From assembly GCF_030159255.1 (NCBI RefSeq), contig NZ_BSCT01000051.1, positions 1 through 42,368 on the forward strand: a DNA stretch of 42,368 bases, written 5' to 3'. Shown here in pieces: positions 41,524 to 42,368 of the stretch. Numbering within the stretch: position 1 is the stretch's first letter; each line of letters begins with the position of its first letter. The stretch comes from Bradyrhizobium sp. SSBR45G. GTDB lineage: Bacteria; Pseudomonadota; Alphaproteobacteria; Rhizobiales; Xanthobacteraceae. The notes beneath the pieces are model-generated. The model did no database searches and was not told the DNA's origin. It saw nothing but the letters and a program-made list of their open reading frames with translations. The position numbers were made by a program, and so were the translations under genes.

Positions 41524-41533
41524 GGAGGTGATC
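41522..41533 (+). promoter_or_regulatory. Full-length Shine-Dalgarno-like sequence
   Basis: AAGGAGGTGATC overlaps the stop of the preceding gene and is complementary to the 3' end of 16S rRNA over 12 bases. The nearest ATG is at 41549, 15 bases on, and opens only a 49-codon frame inside the repeat element. Its function is unclear. Confidence 0.5.
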
Positions 41534-41548
41534 TCAAGCATCAGGGCA

Positions 41549-42060
41549 ATGTGCGTCAACGCGGCTCGTCAACCCGACGGGCACTTCCCGCATTCCCGCC
41601 ATGCACAAACTGCCCGTCGAGCCAGTTTGTCGCACGCTGTTCGGCTTGCACCGTCGGGCAAATCGGGCCGATGCTCTCCGCCATCCCGTTCGCGATGAAG
41701 AGGGACGTTTCGGCCGATCGTCACGGAGCGTAGCAAGCGGGGAGCGGTGGACGTGTCGGGCTTGGGGCTTTCGCGCAAGCGGGCCGGCGAGCGAGCCTGG
41801 GACGTACGGTCAAGTCGCGTGGTCCTGGCCTCCCGACGCTGAGGTCAAGCCGGTGCTGATGCGCTTGCGCATCGCGTCGGTGATGGGGGCAAACAAGCCG
41901 GTCCCCAGGGAGATCGCGAAGCAGCCGTTAAAACCGCCGCGCGGGGAAGGCCGGGTCGTCCGGCTGAACCGTGGTACCTGCCGCCTGCATTTTTTTCCGC
42001 AGGCGGGCCACGGACCTCAGTCGAGGTCCGGTCTTCCCCGCGCCCTCTCATTTGTCGAGG
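41549..42060. repeat. Structured Bradyrhizobium-type intergenic element
   Basis: The segment has no credible gene but strong secondary structure. An 8-bp stem ACAAACTG/CAGTTTGT lies at 41605-41630. An outer stem of about 13-16 bp pairs 41939-41954 with 42028-42043. Inside it are CCGTGG/CCACGG with CCGCCTGC/GCAGGCGG (41969-42013) around a T-rich loop, and CGGACCTC/GAGGTCCG (42011-42030). The flanking wording (CCCGACGGGCACTTCCCGCA and ATGGGGGCAAACAAGCCGG) recurs in Bradyrhizobium genomes, from memory. It is a multi-copy element, possibly transcribed. Confidence 0.6.
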
Positions 42061-42225
42061 GCGATGCCGGCAGCATGACCTGGATGCGGATGCGCTGCGG
42101 GGCTGCGGTGGGCTGTTTGCAAAATCGTGCAGTGGATGCGGTAGCCGTGGGCGTGGATGCGTCGCGCGCGGCGGTGCTGATCACGCCGATGAGGTGGAAC
42201 GGCCGTACGACAATCTCGGTGTCGT

Positions 42226-42351
42226 CCCGGCCTTGAGCCGGGACCCATAACCACCGGCGGACATGTGAGGTAGGAAGGTGGCTCCGAGTTTGCCCAACAC
42301 GTCTCCCTGTGGTTATGGGTCCCGGGTCAAGCCCCATAGGCGCTAAGATAG
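42226..42351. repeat. Bradyrhizobium-type palindromic intergenic repeat (right copy)
   Basis: Two 17-bp arms, CCGGGACCCATAACCAC (42238-42254) and GTGGTTATGGGTCCCGG (42309-42325), are perfect inverted copies 54 bases apart. CCCCATAGGCGCTAAGATA follows. The reverse complement matches the element at 19-147 in order and wording. Confidence 0.75.
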
Positions 42352-42368
42352 TTTTAGCATCATTTGAT

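Noticed and set aside
41601..42236. Plus-strand frame of about 211 codons in the tail
   Set aside because: It runs through the structured repeat element; its translation is the kind of non-coding filler seen at other copies, and it lacks a ribosome-binding site.
1..42368. CRISPR array, transposase or integrase genes, rRNA
   Set aside because: No regularly spaced direct repeats, no DDE or tyrosine-recombinase motifs, and no rRNA sequence were seen.

Overview
The window is a high-GC, gene-dense chromosomal segment. It most resembles a nitrogen-fixing alphaproteobacterium of the Bradyrhizobium lineage, possibly the photosynthetic clade. The reasons are the order rpmH-rnpA-yidC-engB-argB, a draT gene for nitrogenase ADP-ribosylation, several intergenic palindromic repeats of the Bradyrhizobium type, and rhizobial-style MCPs. 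The assignment rests on recall of gene families and order; no search was run.

Layout. (1) Positions 1-6.2 kb, minus strand: the housekeeping run rpmH, rnpA, yidC, engB, a DUF423 membrane protein, argB, and then a secreted tandem-DUF1036 protein. It is driven by a clear sigma70-type promoter upstream of rpmH, and repeats are scattered through it. (2) Positions 6.5-9.5 kb, plus strand: an orphan membrane histidine kinase, tRNA-Arg(ACG) and hisC. (3) Positions 9.6-21.3 kb, minus strand: a complete chemotaxis cluster in transcription order STAS protein, cheY, cheA, cheW, mcp, mcp, cheW, cheR, cheB, and a soluble MCP-like protein with two degenerate signalling hairpins. (4) Positions 21.5-22.5 kb, minus strand: draT, with a fragment resembling the C-terminus of CobT fused to its stop codon. 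(5) Positions 22.6-32.7 kb, minus strand: a tight eight-gene cassette of SWIM zinc finger, DUF5691, MoxR AAA+ ATPase, DUF5682 (with TraB/EreA-like GxxH motifs), VWA protein, M48 membrane protease, GRDP-like protein, and a TIGR04222-type membrane protein with a Gly/Cys-rich tail. (6) Positions 32.8-41.5 kb: accessory genes, namely an orphan TAXI binding protein, an aldo/keto reductase, a secreted-type metalloprotease, a small P-loop kinase-like ATPase behind a two-operator promoter, a multispanning C13 (legumain-like) peptidase, a small six-Cys exported protein and two proteins of unknown function. (7) Positions 41.5-42.4 kb: a gene-free tail with strongly structured repeat sequence.

How the parts work together. 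The che cluster encodes a whole sensory pathway: receptors, CheW couplers, CheA kinase, CheY output, and CheR/CheB adaptation. The two membrane MCPs are close paralogues in the cytoplasmic half but differ in sensor domain and in the last residue of the CheR-tether tail. The 22.6-32.7 kb cassette pairs a MoxR-type ATPase with a MIDAS-intact VWA protein, a nucleic-acid or protein-binding SWIM protein, a putative TraB-fold hydrolase and membrane-anchored effectors. It is the best candidate here for a poorly described multi-protein machine. The AAA gene at 37 kb has a textbook promoter overlapped by two near-identical TTAyCCGGGTAA palindromes, so it is probably controlled by a repressor encoded elsewhere.
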